DNA of 64,000 nt from Gammaproteobacteria bacterium (GCA_016125505.1 WGLP01000007.1:1-64000), one strand, 5' to 3'. Shown: positions 52,954 to 60,805, counted from the stretch's first letter. Notes: generated by a model not told the origin, from the sequence alone. Made by a program: numbers and translations.

Positions 52954-54947
52954 AACAACACCACCAGGGTTGCCAGTGACCAGCCCAGATACACGCGCAC
53001 GTTACCCGATTGCAGTTTCACAACACGGCGTGCCGCGTTCTCCACGATGCGTGCCACCGGTTGATAGAACAGGCCCCAGGCGCGATCGGCAATGGCAAGC
53101 CGGTAACGCAGGCGGCCATCCTTTTGCGATTCGACGCGCTGTTCGATACGAAACAACAAACCAAACACGCGGCGGATCGGTTGCGCAAAGCCGGTAGCGG
53201 TATATTGCATATTCGGTGTCGGTGGTGCGAAGCCGCAGTCCCAGGTGTCGCAACGTTTCACGCGCCAGATAGTACGACCGAGCAGATATAAACCAAGCCC
53301 CAGAGCCACGGCCAGGGAAATCGCCACCAGTGGTGCGCCGTAGCTTGCGGTCTTGGCCGAGACCGGTGTCAACCACATCCAGCCATGTGCGGTGGCGTTC
53401 GCCAAACCATAGCCAAATAATTCCTGCGGTACGGCGTTGAGCAGCGTGATAAAGGTCGTTGGCAGTACGCCAAGAAACAGACACAACACGCCCAGCAGAC
53501 CTTGCCCGATACGCATGCTGAGCGGCACCTGGCGTGCACGCCGCACATGTCGGCTGCGTGCCTGCCCCAAGAATCCCACGCCATACACACGTACAAAACA
53601 CGCGGCGCCCAGGGCGCCGGTCAACGCCAGAATGGCGGCGGCGATGGGCACGATACTGCGTAACACACCGCTCTCAAGATGCCAGGACTGTAATGCCGCC
53701 TGAAATGTCAGCCACTCGGATACGAAACCATTAAACGGCGGCAAGGCCGCAATCGACAGGCAACCGATCAGAAAAAAGAATCCTGTCCACGGCATGCGCC
53801 GCAGCAGTCCACCCATTTTTTCCAGATCCTGTTCGTTGGCGGCATGCAGCACGGCACCGGCGCCGAGGAACAACAGGCTTTTGAATAGCGCATGATTGAT
53901 TGCGTGATAAAGGGCTGCCACCAGGGCGACGATACCGATCACCTGATGGTCGCCGGAGAAAAACAGCAAGGCCAGGCCCAGGGCGATGAAGATGATGCCG
54001 ACGTTTTCCACCGAGGAGTAGGCGAGTACGCGCTTCAAATCGGTTTGCATCAGTGCGTACAACACGCCCATCAAGGCGGAGATACTGCCGAAGACCAGCA
54101 CGATCACACCCCACTGCCAGTGAAACTCGCCAAGCAAATCAAACACCACGCGGATGAAACCGTAGACCGCCACCTTGAGCATGACGCCGGACATCAGGGC
54201 AGAGATGTGCGAGGGGGCAACCGGATGCGCCTCCGGCAGCCAGGCATGCAGCGGCACCAGACCGGCTTTCATACCAAAACCGAGAAAGGCCAGGGCAAAC
54301 GCGACACTGGCCCAGGCGGGTGAGAGTAAGGCATCGCGCATCGCATCAAAGGCAAAGCCATCACCGAAGGAAGCCATCACACCAAAGCCGAGCAGGATGG
54401 CAAGTCCCCCGATGTGCGCCATCAGCAAATATAAAAAGGCGGCGCGGCGATTCGCGGCATGTTCGTGATGGTATGCCACCAGGAAATAACTGGAGAGTGA
54501 CATGAGTTCCCAGGCCACCATGAACAGGAAGGCGTCGTCTGCCAGCACCACCAGCAGCATGCCGGTAAGAAACAGGCCGGCGAAACCGCCCAGGACCGGC
54601 AAGGGTTCACGGCCGTGTTCATAACCGCGCATGTAACCGATGCCATAAATACCGACGGCAGTGCTTACCACGCCGATCAAGAGCAGAAAGAAACCGGACA
54701 GGGCATCGAGGCGCACCTGCCACGGCAGCCACGGCAGACCTAAAGGCAGCTCGGCGGTGTACACACCATGCTGGATTAAGGTCAGCATGCCGGCCGCGGC
54801 CGCGGCGATACCGGACAGGCCGAACAGCGGCATGACCAGCTTGCGTAACAGCGTCGGTGCCCAGCTGCTTAATAAAGATATGGCTGCAGACAACAAGGCC
54901 AGCGCCACAGCGGCACCGGCCCAGTCCAATGCGTGACTCAGGATCAC
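52938..54947 (-). CDS. HyfB-like antiporter-type membrane subunit
   Basis: A 669-residue protein with about 16 membrane helices, related to HyfB and NuoL. The channel signature is GFGMKAGLVPLHAWLPEAHPVAPSHISALMSG. RVLAYSSVENVGIIFIALG and LFKSLLFLGAGAVLHA also fit. It is the second antiporter-type subunit of the complex beside the HyfF-like protein, so two or more ion channels are possible per complex. It overlaps the XRE regulator gene by four bases. Confidence 0.9.
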   Translation of the reverse strand: MILSHALDWAGAAVALALLSAAISLLSSWAPTLLRKLVMPLFGLSGIAAAAAGMLTLIQHGVYTAELPLGLPWLPWQVRLDALSGFFLLLIGVVSTAVGIYGIGYMRGYEHGREPLPVLGGFAGLFLTGMLLVVLADDAFLFMVAWELMSLSSYFLVAYHHEHAANRRAAFLYLLMAHIGGLAILLGFGVMASFGDGFAFDAMRDALLSPAWASVAFALAFLGFGMKAGLVPLHAWLPEAHPVAPSHISALMSGVMLKVAVYGFIRVVFDLLGEFHWQWGVIVLVFGSISALMGVLYALMQTDLKRVLAYSSVENVGIIFIALGLALLFFSGDHQVIGIVALVAALYHAINHALFKSLLFLGAGAVLHAANEQDLEKMGGLLRRMPWTGFFFLIGCLSIAALPPFNGFVSEWLTFQAALQSWHLESGVLRSIVPIAAAILALTGALGAACFVRVYGVGFLGQARSRHVRRARQVPLSMRIGQGLLGVLCLFLGVLPTTFITLLNAVPQELFGYGLANATAHGWMWLTPVSAKTASYGAPLVAISLAVALGLGLYLLGRTIWRVKRCDTWDCGFAPPTPNMQYTATGFAQPIRRVFGLLFRIEQRVESQKDGRLRYRLAIADRAWGLFYQPVARIVENAARRVVKLQSGNVRVYLGWSLATLVVLLWIMA

Positions 54948-55216
54948 ACCGCCTCCGGGCTGCCTGGCGTTTTGGCCTTGAGCCGTACGCCGCGACCACC
55001 ATCGCTACTCACACTGCTTTCACCGATCAATTCCACGCCGGCACGTTCAATCGCCTCCACCAGCTTGACGACCGAATCGATATTGCCGCGCACCTGGCCA
55101 TCGCTGGCCTCCATGCGCTGGATGGTTGGGAGCGAGAGACTCGCGGCCTCCGCCAGGGTGCGCTGGTCCATCCCCAGGAGGGCGCGCGCGGCACGAATTT
55201 GAGCGGCAGTTATCAT
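54944..55216 (-). CDS. XRE-family regulator, first gene of the Ehr operon
   Basis: A 90-residue protein with an N-terminal helix-turn-helix (QIRAARALLGMDQRTLAEAASLSLPTIQRMEASDG) and a short C-terminal part containing VVKLVEAIERAGVELI, typical of small XRE regulators. Its TGA overlaps the hyfB-like ATG, so regulator and complex are translationally coupled. A palindromic site 60 bases upstream is a likely operator for autoregulation. The signal is unknown. Confidence 0.85.
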   Translation of the reverse strand: MITAAQIRAARALLGMDQRTLAEAASLSLPTIQRMEASDGQVRGNIDSVVKLVEAIERAGVELIGESSVSSDGGRGVRLKAKTPGSPEAV

Positions 55217-55263
55217 GTTTCAAGCTTCTATAATTAAAGTTTATGGATAAGACTTAAGATATT

Positions 55264-55292
55264 AAACATTATAGTTCATGTTTAAAACATGA
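55264..55292 (-). promoter_or_regulatory. Palindromic operator candidate upstream of the XRE-Ehr operon
   Basis: Three alternating half-sites are seen: AAACAT (55264-55269), ATGTTT (55278-55283) and AAACAT (55285-55290). The last two form the perfect 17-base palindrome TCATGTTT-A-AAACATGA (55276-55292). The site is 48-76 bases before the regulator start, in AT-rich promoter-like DNA. Confidence 0.6.
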
Positions 55293-55394
55293 CTAGGTGG
55301 AGGAAGGGGATTTTGCGGATTTTTACTCGGTTTGGCACCTGAAGACCGGCTTGCCGGTGGCGTCTTGCGGAGTGTTTTCGGTCGGAAGGCGTGG

Positions 55395-55796
55395 CTAGGT
55401 TGGCCAGAAGTAGACAAAGGCGAGATCGATCGCGATCGCCACGATGGAAAAGGCGACAATGATCAGGTAGTTGAGATTCTCGGGGGATTTTATCAGCGAG
55501 GAGAGCAGGTAGATCAGGACGTCACGCTCATCGTCGGAAAGGATTTGCCGCTGCGACAGTTTTTCCAGCAGGTGATGGTTGCGGATGGCCCGTTTGCGTT
55601 TCTCGGTGACCCGGTAGCGATAAAAAAAGAACACGAAGTTGCCCAGGACCGCGAAATACCAGACCGGTCGCACCCAGGACGGGTACAGGTGATCGATCAC
55701 GATGAGCGCGCGCACGGCGATGGCCGTGGCGAGGCCCAGGGCGAAGGCGCCATAGATCACGAATTTCGACGGCAGCGCCGGCTTTTTGCTGCTCAT
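55395..55796 (-). CDS. Small membrane protein of unknown function
   Basis: A 133-residue protein with three hydrophobic segments (residues about 11-32, 43-60 and 108-131) and a charged cytoplasmic loop (RYRVTEKRKRAIRNHHLLEKL, SDDERDVLIYLLSSLIKSPENL). The family was not recognised. It lies 18 bases after the GFA gene upstream and on the same strand, so may be cotranscribed. Charge distribution suggests an inner-membrane location. Confidence 0.75.
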   Translation of the reverse strand: MSSKKPALPSKFVIYGAFALGLATAIAVRALIVIDHLYPSWVRPVWYFAVLGNFVFFFYRYRVTEKRKRAIRNHHLLEKLSQRQILSDDERDVLIYLLSSLIKSPENLNYLIIVAFSIVAIAIDLAFVYFWPT

Positions 55797-55814
55797 TACT
55801 TCAGGGGCTTGCCA

Positions 55815-56162
55815 TTAAAGTGAACGGCCATCGTAATGCGCTACCTGCAACGATGAAAGATCCACATCCTCCAGGCAACGGGCATTGACCGCCGCCATGC
55901 GCTTGCCGGACGGGTCGGCGCCTTCGCCAAAAGGATGGATACCGCAGTTCGGGCAGAAGTAATGGCTGATGGTGCGAGGCCCGAACTGATAACTGGCCAT
56001 GCCGGACTCGGGGGTGAGCAGATGCAGATTGTCGCGCGGGACGAACCAGTGCAGCGATCCCAGCCGCGAACAAATCGAACAATTGCAATCCGCGACCTGG
56101 CTGAGTTCGCCTTCAACCTCGAAGGCAATCTGACCGCAATGACATGAGCCTTTGTATTTCAT
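55815..56162 (-). CDS. GFA/CENP-V-family zinc protein, second copy
   Basis: A 115-residue GFA-fold protein with zinc motifs GSCHCGQI, DCNCSICSRLGSLH and YFCPNCGIHPFG. AAGGAG precedes the ATG. It shares the layout and many residues with the GFA gene at 42974, so the two are paralogues. The substrate is unknown. Confidence 0.85.
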   Translation of the reverse strand: MKYKGSCHCGQIAFEVEGELSQVADCNCSICSRLGSLHWFVPRDNLHLLTPESGMASYQFGPRTISHYFCPNCGIHPFGEGADPSGKRMAAVNARCLEDVDLSSLQVAHYDGRSL

Positions 56163-56189
56163 ATCTCATCTCCTTTGTTAGCCGATTGA

Positions 56190-56540
56190 TTATTTTAGTT
56201 TAGATTGACGCCGAACGAACCGTACAGTCGCTAGTGTGGCAAAAAGGCCGGTGACAGCGAAAAACAGTACCGCGACGGGGGTAAGCAGATCCGGTGGTAG
56301 CGGAAAGAGTATCAAGACAGCGAGAGTAAGGGCGCACCCGAGCAGGGTGGCAACAATGAGCTTGCGGCCGAAGTAGGCGTTCGCGGCGTACCAGAGCTTG
56401 TCATCTGACAACGTGGTTCGGGTACGAAAGCCATAAATGACATTGCGTGGCACCCAGCGCAGCGCCAAAGGAACGGCAACTCCCACGATGAGCAGCGAAA
56501 CAGCCAGGACGGTGATAATGGTTTTAGTATGAATATCCAT
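56190..56540 (-). CDS. SdpI-family membrane protein
   Basis: A 116-residue protein with three membrane helices (residues 7-27, 58-78 and 82-104). The SdpI signature is WVPRNVIYGFRTRTTLSDDKLWYAANAYFGRKL. In Bacillus SdpI gives immunity to the SdpC toxin. Gram-negative homologues are common and their role is unknown. No toxin gene is adjacent. Confidence 0.85.
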   Translation of the reverse strand: MDIHTKTIITVLAVSLLIVGVAVPLALRWVPRNVIYGFRTRTTLSDDKLWYAANAYFGRKLIVATLLGCALTLAVLILFPLPPDLLTPVAVLFFAVTGLFATLATVRFVRRQSKLK

Positions 56541-56564
56541 CGTTATTGCGGCATGTATAAGGAT

Positions 56565-56963
56565 TCATTTTGATCTATTGTCGTGCCGTGTAGGCCGGAC
56601 GATAAACCAGCTTGCCAGCACCAGACCGGCAAATAGCGTGTAGCACACCACGAACACCCATTCGGGTGCATCATAATAAAGAATAGATTGAAGCCAGTGA
56701 TGGATAAAGGACCCGCTGTAGATTGCAGCGCCGGCCTTTTCGCGCAACCGGTTTTCCCAGACCGTCAGCGGGCAAACCATGCCGCCCCAGGCCTCCAGCA
56801 TGACAATAACGATAGCGGCCAGGTGCAGCACGCGGAACCAGAAATTCCTCACCCAGGGCCATGCCAGCCATTTGCCGATATAAATCGCCACGAGCCCGAG
56901 GACCACGAAGGCGACGAACAGCACGTGGCTAATGAGAATGGCATCGGCGGCGAGTGCGTACAT
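56565..56963 (-). CDS. DUF2784 membrane protein
   Basis: A 132-residue protein with four membrane helices, matching the DUF2784 pattern: LISHVLFVAFVVLGLVAIYIG, FRVLHLAAIVIVMLEAWGGMVCPLTVWENRLRE, and HHWLQSILYYDAPEWVFVVCYTLF. The His and Cys pattern in the helices is conserved in the family and could bind a cofactor, but no function is known. Confidence 0.85.
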   Translation of the reverse strand: MYALAADAILISHVLFVAFVVLGLVAIYIGKWLAWPWVRNFWFRVLHLAAIVIVMLEAWGGMVCPLTVWENRLREKAGAAIYSGSFIHHWLQSILYYDAPEWVFVVCYTLFAGLVLASWFIVRPTRHDNRSK

Positions 56964-56990
56964 CGATTTCGTATTGAGTGAAATACTGAT

Positions 56991-57377
56991 TCAAGCAACA
57001 GATTCCCGGACCTGAAAGACATTGCCTTCCGGGTCCATGGCATTGCAGAGGTTAAAGCCGGGGATTTGCCAGTTTTCATCGAAGACGTCTCCGCCCAGCC
57101 TGTTGGCAACCGTTCTGGCTTCGTCAAGGCTGGGTACCGTCAGGAAGAATTTCAGCGCCGTGTCTTCTCTTTTTGCGGGCGGTGACGTAATCACGATATC
57201 TCTGGCAATCTCGGCCGGGATTCGATGCACGAGCAACTGTATGTCCGGCGATTCAAGCACAATAAGCTCATCTCTTGCATGCAGCCTGGCCATGCCCGCA
57301 ACCGCTTCATAAAACCTGGCGATGCGTTCAGCGTCCTTGGCGTATACGAACAAGCCTGCACGTGCGGGTCCTGGCAT
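56991..57377 (-). CDS. VOC (glyoxalase/bleomycin-resistance fold) protein
   Basis: A 128-residue protein of the vicinal-oxygen-chelate superfamily: AGLFVYAKDAERIARFYEAVAGM at the start, PSLDEARTVANRLGG in the middle and CNAMDPEGNVFQVRE at the end. AAGGAG lies about 6 bases before the ATG. Sequence does not tell whether it is an enzyme or a binding protein. It follows the extradiol dioxygenase gene by 17 bases. Confidence 0.82.
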   Translation of the reverse strand: MPGPARAGLFVYAKDAERIARFYEAVAGMARLHARDELIVLESPDIQLLVHRIPAEIARDIVITSPPAKREDTALKFFLTVPSLDEARTVANRLGGDVFDENWQIPGFNLCNAMDPEGNVFQVRESVA

Positions 57378-57394
57378 AGCGTTCTCCTTTTCTT

Positions 57395-58192
57395 TTACCA
57401 GAGATACATACTGGATTTCTTGTTCAGGATTTCCAGTTCAAACTTTTCGGAGCAGGGCGCCTGCGCCACGCCATAACAGACATGCAGCGGCAACAGATGT
57501 TCCTCTCTTGGATGACAGAGCCGCGCGCCCGGTGCCTCATCCCAATCCGTCAGCAATTGCGTCCGCTCGTCCTCGCTATAGTCAGAGCTGGTACATGTGT
57601 GCAGCAGCCATTCCTCGAATGCAATATTTGCTTTTTCGATACCAACCGGCCGGGGGGAGAAGAAGGCGGGCAGGTTATGAAAAGAGAACCCGGACCCGAT
57701 GAGCAGAACATCGTCGTCGCGCAAGGACTGCAGCGCCTGTCCGATGCGGATGTGTAACGCGGGATCGAGCGTGTTGACCAGGGAGAGCTGAACGCAGGGG
57801 ATATCCGCCTGCGGATACATGATCTTCAGTGGCACGAACAGGCCGTGGTCAAAGCCGCGTTCCGCATCAAGCGCGGATGGAATGCCGGCATCGCCCAACA
57901 GTTTGTGTATCTTCTGCGCCAATGCGGGATCCCCGCTACAGGGATACTGGATCTGGTATGACTCCTCCGGAAATCCGTAATAGTCGTAGATCAGGCCCGG
58001 CTGGGCACCGGCGGTAATGGTGGGGAGACTCGCCTCCCAGTGCGCGCTGACGATTACGATGGCCGCGGGCCTGGGAATGTCACCGGCAATGCGTTGCAGA
58101 CAGTCGACCATCGCCCGATGTCCCGGATCGCCCAGCAAGGGTAGCGGCCCGCCCCCATGGGAAATAAATAATGACCTGTAGTTCGGAGGCAT
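57395..58192 (-). CDS. LigB-type extradiol dioxygenase (DODA/YgiD family)
   Basis: A 265-residue class III extradiol ring-cleavage dioxygenase-like protein. The ATG at 58192 follows GGAG by 7 bases. Metal and active-site histidines are in FISHGGGPLPLL, VSAHWEASLPTI, and AERGFDHGLFVPLKIMYP. LLIGSGFSFHNLPAFF also matches. Members act on DOPA-like catechols or on unknown aromatics; E. coli YgiD is zinc-containing. Confidence 0.88.
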   Translation of the reverse strand: MPPNYRSLFISHGGGPLPLLGDPGHRAMVDCLQRIAGDIPRPAAIVIVSAHWEASLPTITAGAQPGLIYDYYGFPEESYQIQYPCSGDPALAQKIHKLLGDAGIPSALDAERGFDHGLFVPLKIMYPQADIPCVQLSLVNTLDPALHIRIGQALQSLRDDDVLLIGSGFSFHNLPAFFSPRPVGIEKANIAFEEWLLHTCTSSDYSEDERTQLLTDWDEAPGARLCHPREEHLLPLHVCYGVAQAPCSEKFELEILNKKSSMYLW

Positions 58193-58212
58193 AATCAATC
58201 TCCTTGAAACGA

Positions 58213-58707
58213 TCAGTTTCGAAACGACTCGAGTCGTTTGATGAGTTTATCGCGATTATTCAGCTGCGGGATCGTATAAATAAAGGTGCGGCCACCCTCA
58301 GTGCCAACATTGCCGGCGTCTTCAGCGTGTTTTATTGATTCGACTAAATCGCCCGTAATCTCCACCCTGAGGCCTTTGCTATTCAAGGGGAACAGCGTCT
58401 TTTCGATCTGGCCCACATTTTTCCACGGCGCATGGAAATATTGATTGGCCTTACTCGTCTGAAAATACAAACCGTCTCTGTTTGCCTGGAGTGTGACAAG
58501 GTAGTTGCCCATGAGCTGCTTCCGCAGCACTGCAAGCAGGACGAGCCCCCAGACTGCGACCAGCGAGTATTTAACGAAGGAATCAGGCGCCATGAGGAAA
58601 ACAAACAGGATGGCCACAAAGATAATCCATACCAGCGCGAACACGGCCGCTGGCGGTGACACCTTCAGCCTGGGTTCGCTGATCTCGTTAGCGGCAATCA
58701 GGGGCAT
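58213..58707 (-). CDS. Unknown protein with two membrane helices
   Basis: A 164-residue protein. Two hydrophobic segments (residues 18-40 and 47-62) are followed by a soluble domain of strands and turns (GLYFQTSKANQYFHAPWKNVGQIEKTL, GLRVEITGDLVESIKH) resembling a PH-like fold. The family was not recognised. It lies 20 bases after the kinase gene and 20 before the dioxygenase on the same strand. Confidence 0.7.
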   Translation of the reverse strand: MPLIAANEISEPRLKVSPPAAVFALVWIIFVAILFVFLMAPDSFVKYSLVAVWGLVLLAVLRKQLMGNYLVTLQANRDGLYFQTSKANQYFHAPWKNVGQIEKTLFPLNSKGLRVEITGDLVESIKHAEDAGNVGTEGGRTFIYTIPQLNNRDKLIKRLESFRN

Positions 58708-58727
58708 TGCGAAGTTTGACGTTTACG

Positions 58728-59243
58728 TTATGAGTCTCGAACCACGATGTATAGATTAAATCCTTCACTTTTCTCGGGTTCCTGAAAATGCCTGGTGACT
58801 TCAATGAACATGGATTCTGTGTCGTAGCTTGCCCTTTCTGGCTGTTCTAAACGCCTTTTCGCTATTTGCCTCAAACAAACATCATTGCTTACATTTAAAT
58901 AGATAAGCTCGTTTGGCGCAGCGGCTTCGGTAATCAGTTCCTTAAACCATTTGCGTTGATTCACAGTGTTTGCGGGAAAATCCATAACCACGCTGGTGCC
59001 TGTTTTCAATATAGCCAGAACATGTGATTTGACTAGCGGTTTCAATAATGAAGAATAATGAAGGTAATCATCAAATGAGGTGATTTTATTTGGATAAAGC
59101 CTCGATAACCATTCATCTTCAGAGATCAAAACGGCATTTCGTTCTTGAGAAACCTGCCTCGATTTGGTTGATTTTCCAGCCCCCATCTTCCCCGAGAACA
59201 ATATCAATGTACCAACATGCACTTCTCTTCCTTTTTTGTTCAT
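58728..59243 (-). CDS. P-loop kinase-like AAA family protein
   Basis: A 171-residue protein with Walker A ILFSGKMGAGKSTKSRQ (residues 16-30), a lid-like EDEWLSRLYP, and SVVMDFPANTVNQRKWF. The pattern is that of zeta-toxin- or chloramphenicol-phosphotransferase-like small kinases (AAA_33). The substrate is unknown. Its ATG overlaps the TGA of the truncated AraC-type gene. Base composition is more AT-rich than the core genes nearby, suggesting later acquisition. Confidence 0.82.
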   Translation of the reverse strand: MNKKGREVHVGTLILFSGKMGAGKSTKSRQVSQERNAVLISEDEWLSRLYPNKITSFDDYLHYSSLLKPLVKSHVLAILKTGTSVVMDFPANTVNQRKWFKELITEAAAPNELIYLNVSNDVCLRQIAKRRLEQPERASYDTESMFIEVTRHFQEPEKSEGFNLYIVVRDS

Positions 59244-59560
59244 ACCTTACCGACCCCCAAGCGTGAATCGCCTGTTTCCTGATGAATGAAGTGGTCATAC
59301 AAACGGGAGCCACTGCTCAACCCCAGGGAGTCAGATACTTCAAGTAGGGGTTTGGAATAGGCCAGCAGTTGTTTGGCACGCTCCAACGTAAGGACTTGCA
59401 AGAACCGTTTCGGGGTTACTCCGGCCCACCGACAGAATAGACGCTGAAAATGAAACTGACCCAGCTGTAAATGATCTGCGATTTCTTTCAGCGTCGGTTG
59501 ACTGTCAACCCTACGGGCGATGAAGTCGATGGCGCTGGCTATGCGGTCGTAGTCTGTCAT
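59240..59560 (-). pseudogene. Truncated AraC/Ada-like regulator
   Basis: A 106-residue remnant. Residues 1-90 are an AraC-type DNA-binding domain of the kind found in Ada-like bifunctional proteins (QPTLKEIADHLQLGQFHFQRLFCRWAGVTPKRFLQ and LGLSSGSRLYDHFIH). In full-length relatives the sequence then continues into an O6-methylguanine-DNA methyltransferase domain. Here it diverges after FIHQETGD and stops 10 residues later, exactly at the kinase start. A deletion or cassette insertion removed the catalytic part. It may still bind DNA. Confidence 0.7.
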
Positions 59561-59577
59561 GGCTGTCAATCAAGCGT

Positions 59578-60249
59578 TCAGCAGTGAGGGTGTCGCGCCA
59601 TTTCCATGTCAGGGCTACGATACATGCTCTCTGGAATTGTCGCCAACATTGAATCTTGTAGTTGCGGACCAAGCCCGTAGAACTGTTGGAAGCTCATAAT
59701 GAGGGGCCGCCATTTGTTTGGATCGATACGATTTTTTTCTCCGCTCATCATGATTGACTCGTCCACATGCACGCGTTGAATGCGTGTCTCGATGCAGAAG
59801 ATGAATCCCCGTTGTACAGGATTGTCATCACCTACGCGGTGAGTGGCCGCAACGATTGCCTCAAGTTGCACAGGGCATTCTCGTACGCGCGGCGGCGCTA
59901 CCGTCTCCGACGCCATCGGCGTCAGGCCTGCAATCCCGAATTTGTCGGCTTCATGCCGGTAGCCCTTGCCTAGCTTGAACTCTGGAACGGGGTTGGAACC
60001 AGTGGTCAGCGCAAGGCGATTTACCGCCGCCACCTCATTCACGGAAGGGAGATTGAGGATGCACTCACCGGTACGGATCATGTTTTGCGTGGTCTTAGAA
60101 AATGCCGCCAGTCCGAGCATACAGCGCCACCCCAGCCAAAATGCCGAGGACATCGGCGCGAGGTTGGAGCTTCCATCTTCGTTGAGAGTGCTAATCAGCA
60201 CAACAGGTGTGCCGAAATACAAGATCGGCGGCTCGCAGTTTATATGCAT
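59578..60249 (-). CDS. Flavin reductase-like FMN-binding split-barrel protein
   Basis: A 223-residue flavin reductase-family protein. The ATG at 60249 follows GAGG by 8 bases. The FMN-binding barrel shows STLNEDGSSNLAPMSSAFWLGWRCMLGLA, KTTQNMIRTGECILNLPS and LEAIVAATHRVGD. The upstream in-frame extension to 60366 covers the attC-like site and is not expected to be translated. Likely a NAD(P)H-flavin oxidoreductase or flavin-binding enzyme; substrate unknown. Confidence 0.8.
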   Translation of the reverse strand: MHINCEPPILYFGTPVVLISTLNEDGSSNLAPMSSAFWLGWRCMLGLAAFSKTTQNMIRTGECILNLPSVNEVAAVNRLALTTGSNPVPEFKLGKGYRHEADKFGIAGLTPMASETVAPPRVRECPVQLEAIVAATHRVGDDNPVQRGFIFCIETRIQRVHVDESIMMSGEKNRIDPNKWRPLIMSFQQFYGLGPQLQDSMLATIPESMYRSPDMEMARHPHC

Positions 60250-60353
60250 TTCGAATGCCTCGCATATGTTAGTGTTCGTACAGAAAGGAGCTTGTTCAGG
60301 TACGAGCAAAGTATGGAGGTACAACCGGTCATCTGCGACCCGGATCTTGCTGA

Positions 60354-60411
60354 GCCATAACGTCAAAATTAGCCGGCGCGGTTACGCGTCCGGCTGAATG
60401 CCTTGTTGGGC
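60354..60411 (-). other. attC-like integron recombination site
   Basis: Read on the minus strand: GCCCAAC (60411-60405) starts the site and GTTATGGC (60361-60354) ends it. Between them AGCCGG-A-CGCG pairs with CGCG-CCGGCT around a short loop, leaving one unpaired A as in folded attC sites. The outer GCCCAAC is the exact complement of GTTGGGC at 60805-60799, just before the DUF4288 start, which is the arrangement expected for an inserted gene cassette. The 3' GTTATGG deviates from GTTRRRY in one position. Confidence 0.55.
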
Positions 60412-60795
60412 CTTTTGAAGGCATTTATAGAGCTCTTCTTTACTTTTTGACTGAGATTGGATGTTTTTAAGTTTTTTTGTTCTCTCCGCCCACATTATCT
60501 CTGCTCCATCTTCTATTTCCTCAAAAATCGGCAACAGCTCAATTACGCCCTCAAAGAGCCATTGGACATCAACACCATTTGGTCCACCTTTATAAGGTTC
60601 TGTTTCTTTCATTCCAGTAGCTACTACTTTGTCATATGCTTCTTCTAGAGTAGCGGCTTTAACTAAAACAGTATTTTCCCAAGTCAAAAACTCCCCCTCA
60701 GGATTTTCGTTATCACTTTGCCCTAACTCTATAAACCTGAGCTGGTATGTGCCAACGTACCAACCAACTGGTGATTTAGTATTGTCGTAATTCAT
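60382..60795 (-). CDS. DUF4288 protein in a cassette-like unit
   Basis: A 137-residue soluble protein with the DUF4288 pattern: GWYVGTYQLRFIE, TWENTVLVKAATLEEAYDKVVATG and DVQWLFEGVIELLPIFEEIEDGAEIMWAE. The C-terminal 25 residues are charged and helical. Function is unknown. The gene is strongly AT-rich against the roughly 55-58% GC surroundings. The ATG at 60795 lies three bases after GTTGGGC, and the stop codon lies within the attC-like site, as is typical of integron cassettes. Confidence 0.8.
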   Translation of the reverse strand: MNYDNTKSPVGWYVGTYQLRFIELGQSDNENPEGEFLTWENTVLVKAATLEEAYDKVVATGMKETEPYKGGPNGVDVQWLFEGVIELLPIFEEIEDGAEIMWAERTKKLKNIQSQSKSKEELYKCLQKAQQGIQPDA

Positions 60796-60805
60796 GAAGC
60801 CCAAC

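Noticed and set aside
47701..54947. Reading the hyf-like operon as a true [NiFe] hydrogenase or formate hydrogenlyase
   Set aside because: Both CxxC nickel ligand pairs are missing from the large subunit, there is no ferredoxin-like HyfA/HyfH, and no maturation genes are nearby.
47701..54947. Reading the same operon as complex I (nuo)
   Set aside because: Gene order and the HyfB, HyfE and HyfF types differ from nuoA-N, there is a fused NuoC-NuoD-like subunit, and the NADH module is absent.
58705..58730. A second attC boundary at GACGTTTACGTTATGAG
   Set aside because: It resembles part of the attC-like site but lies in the opposite orientation and has no matching palindrome.
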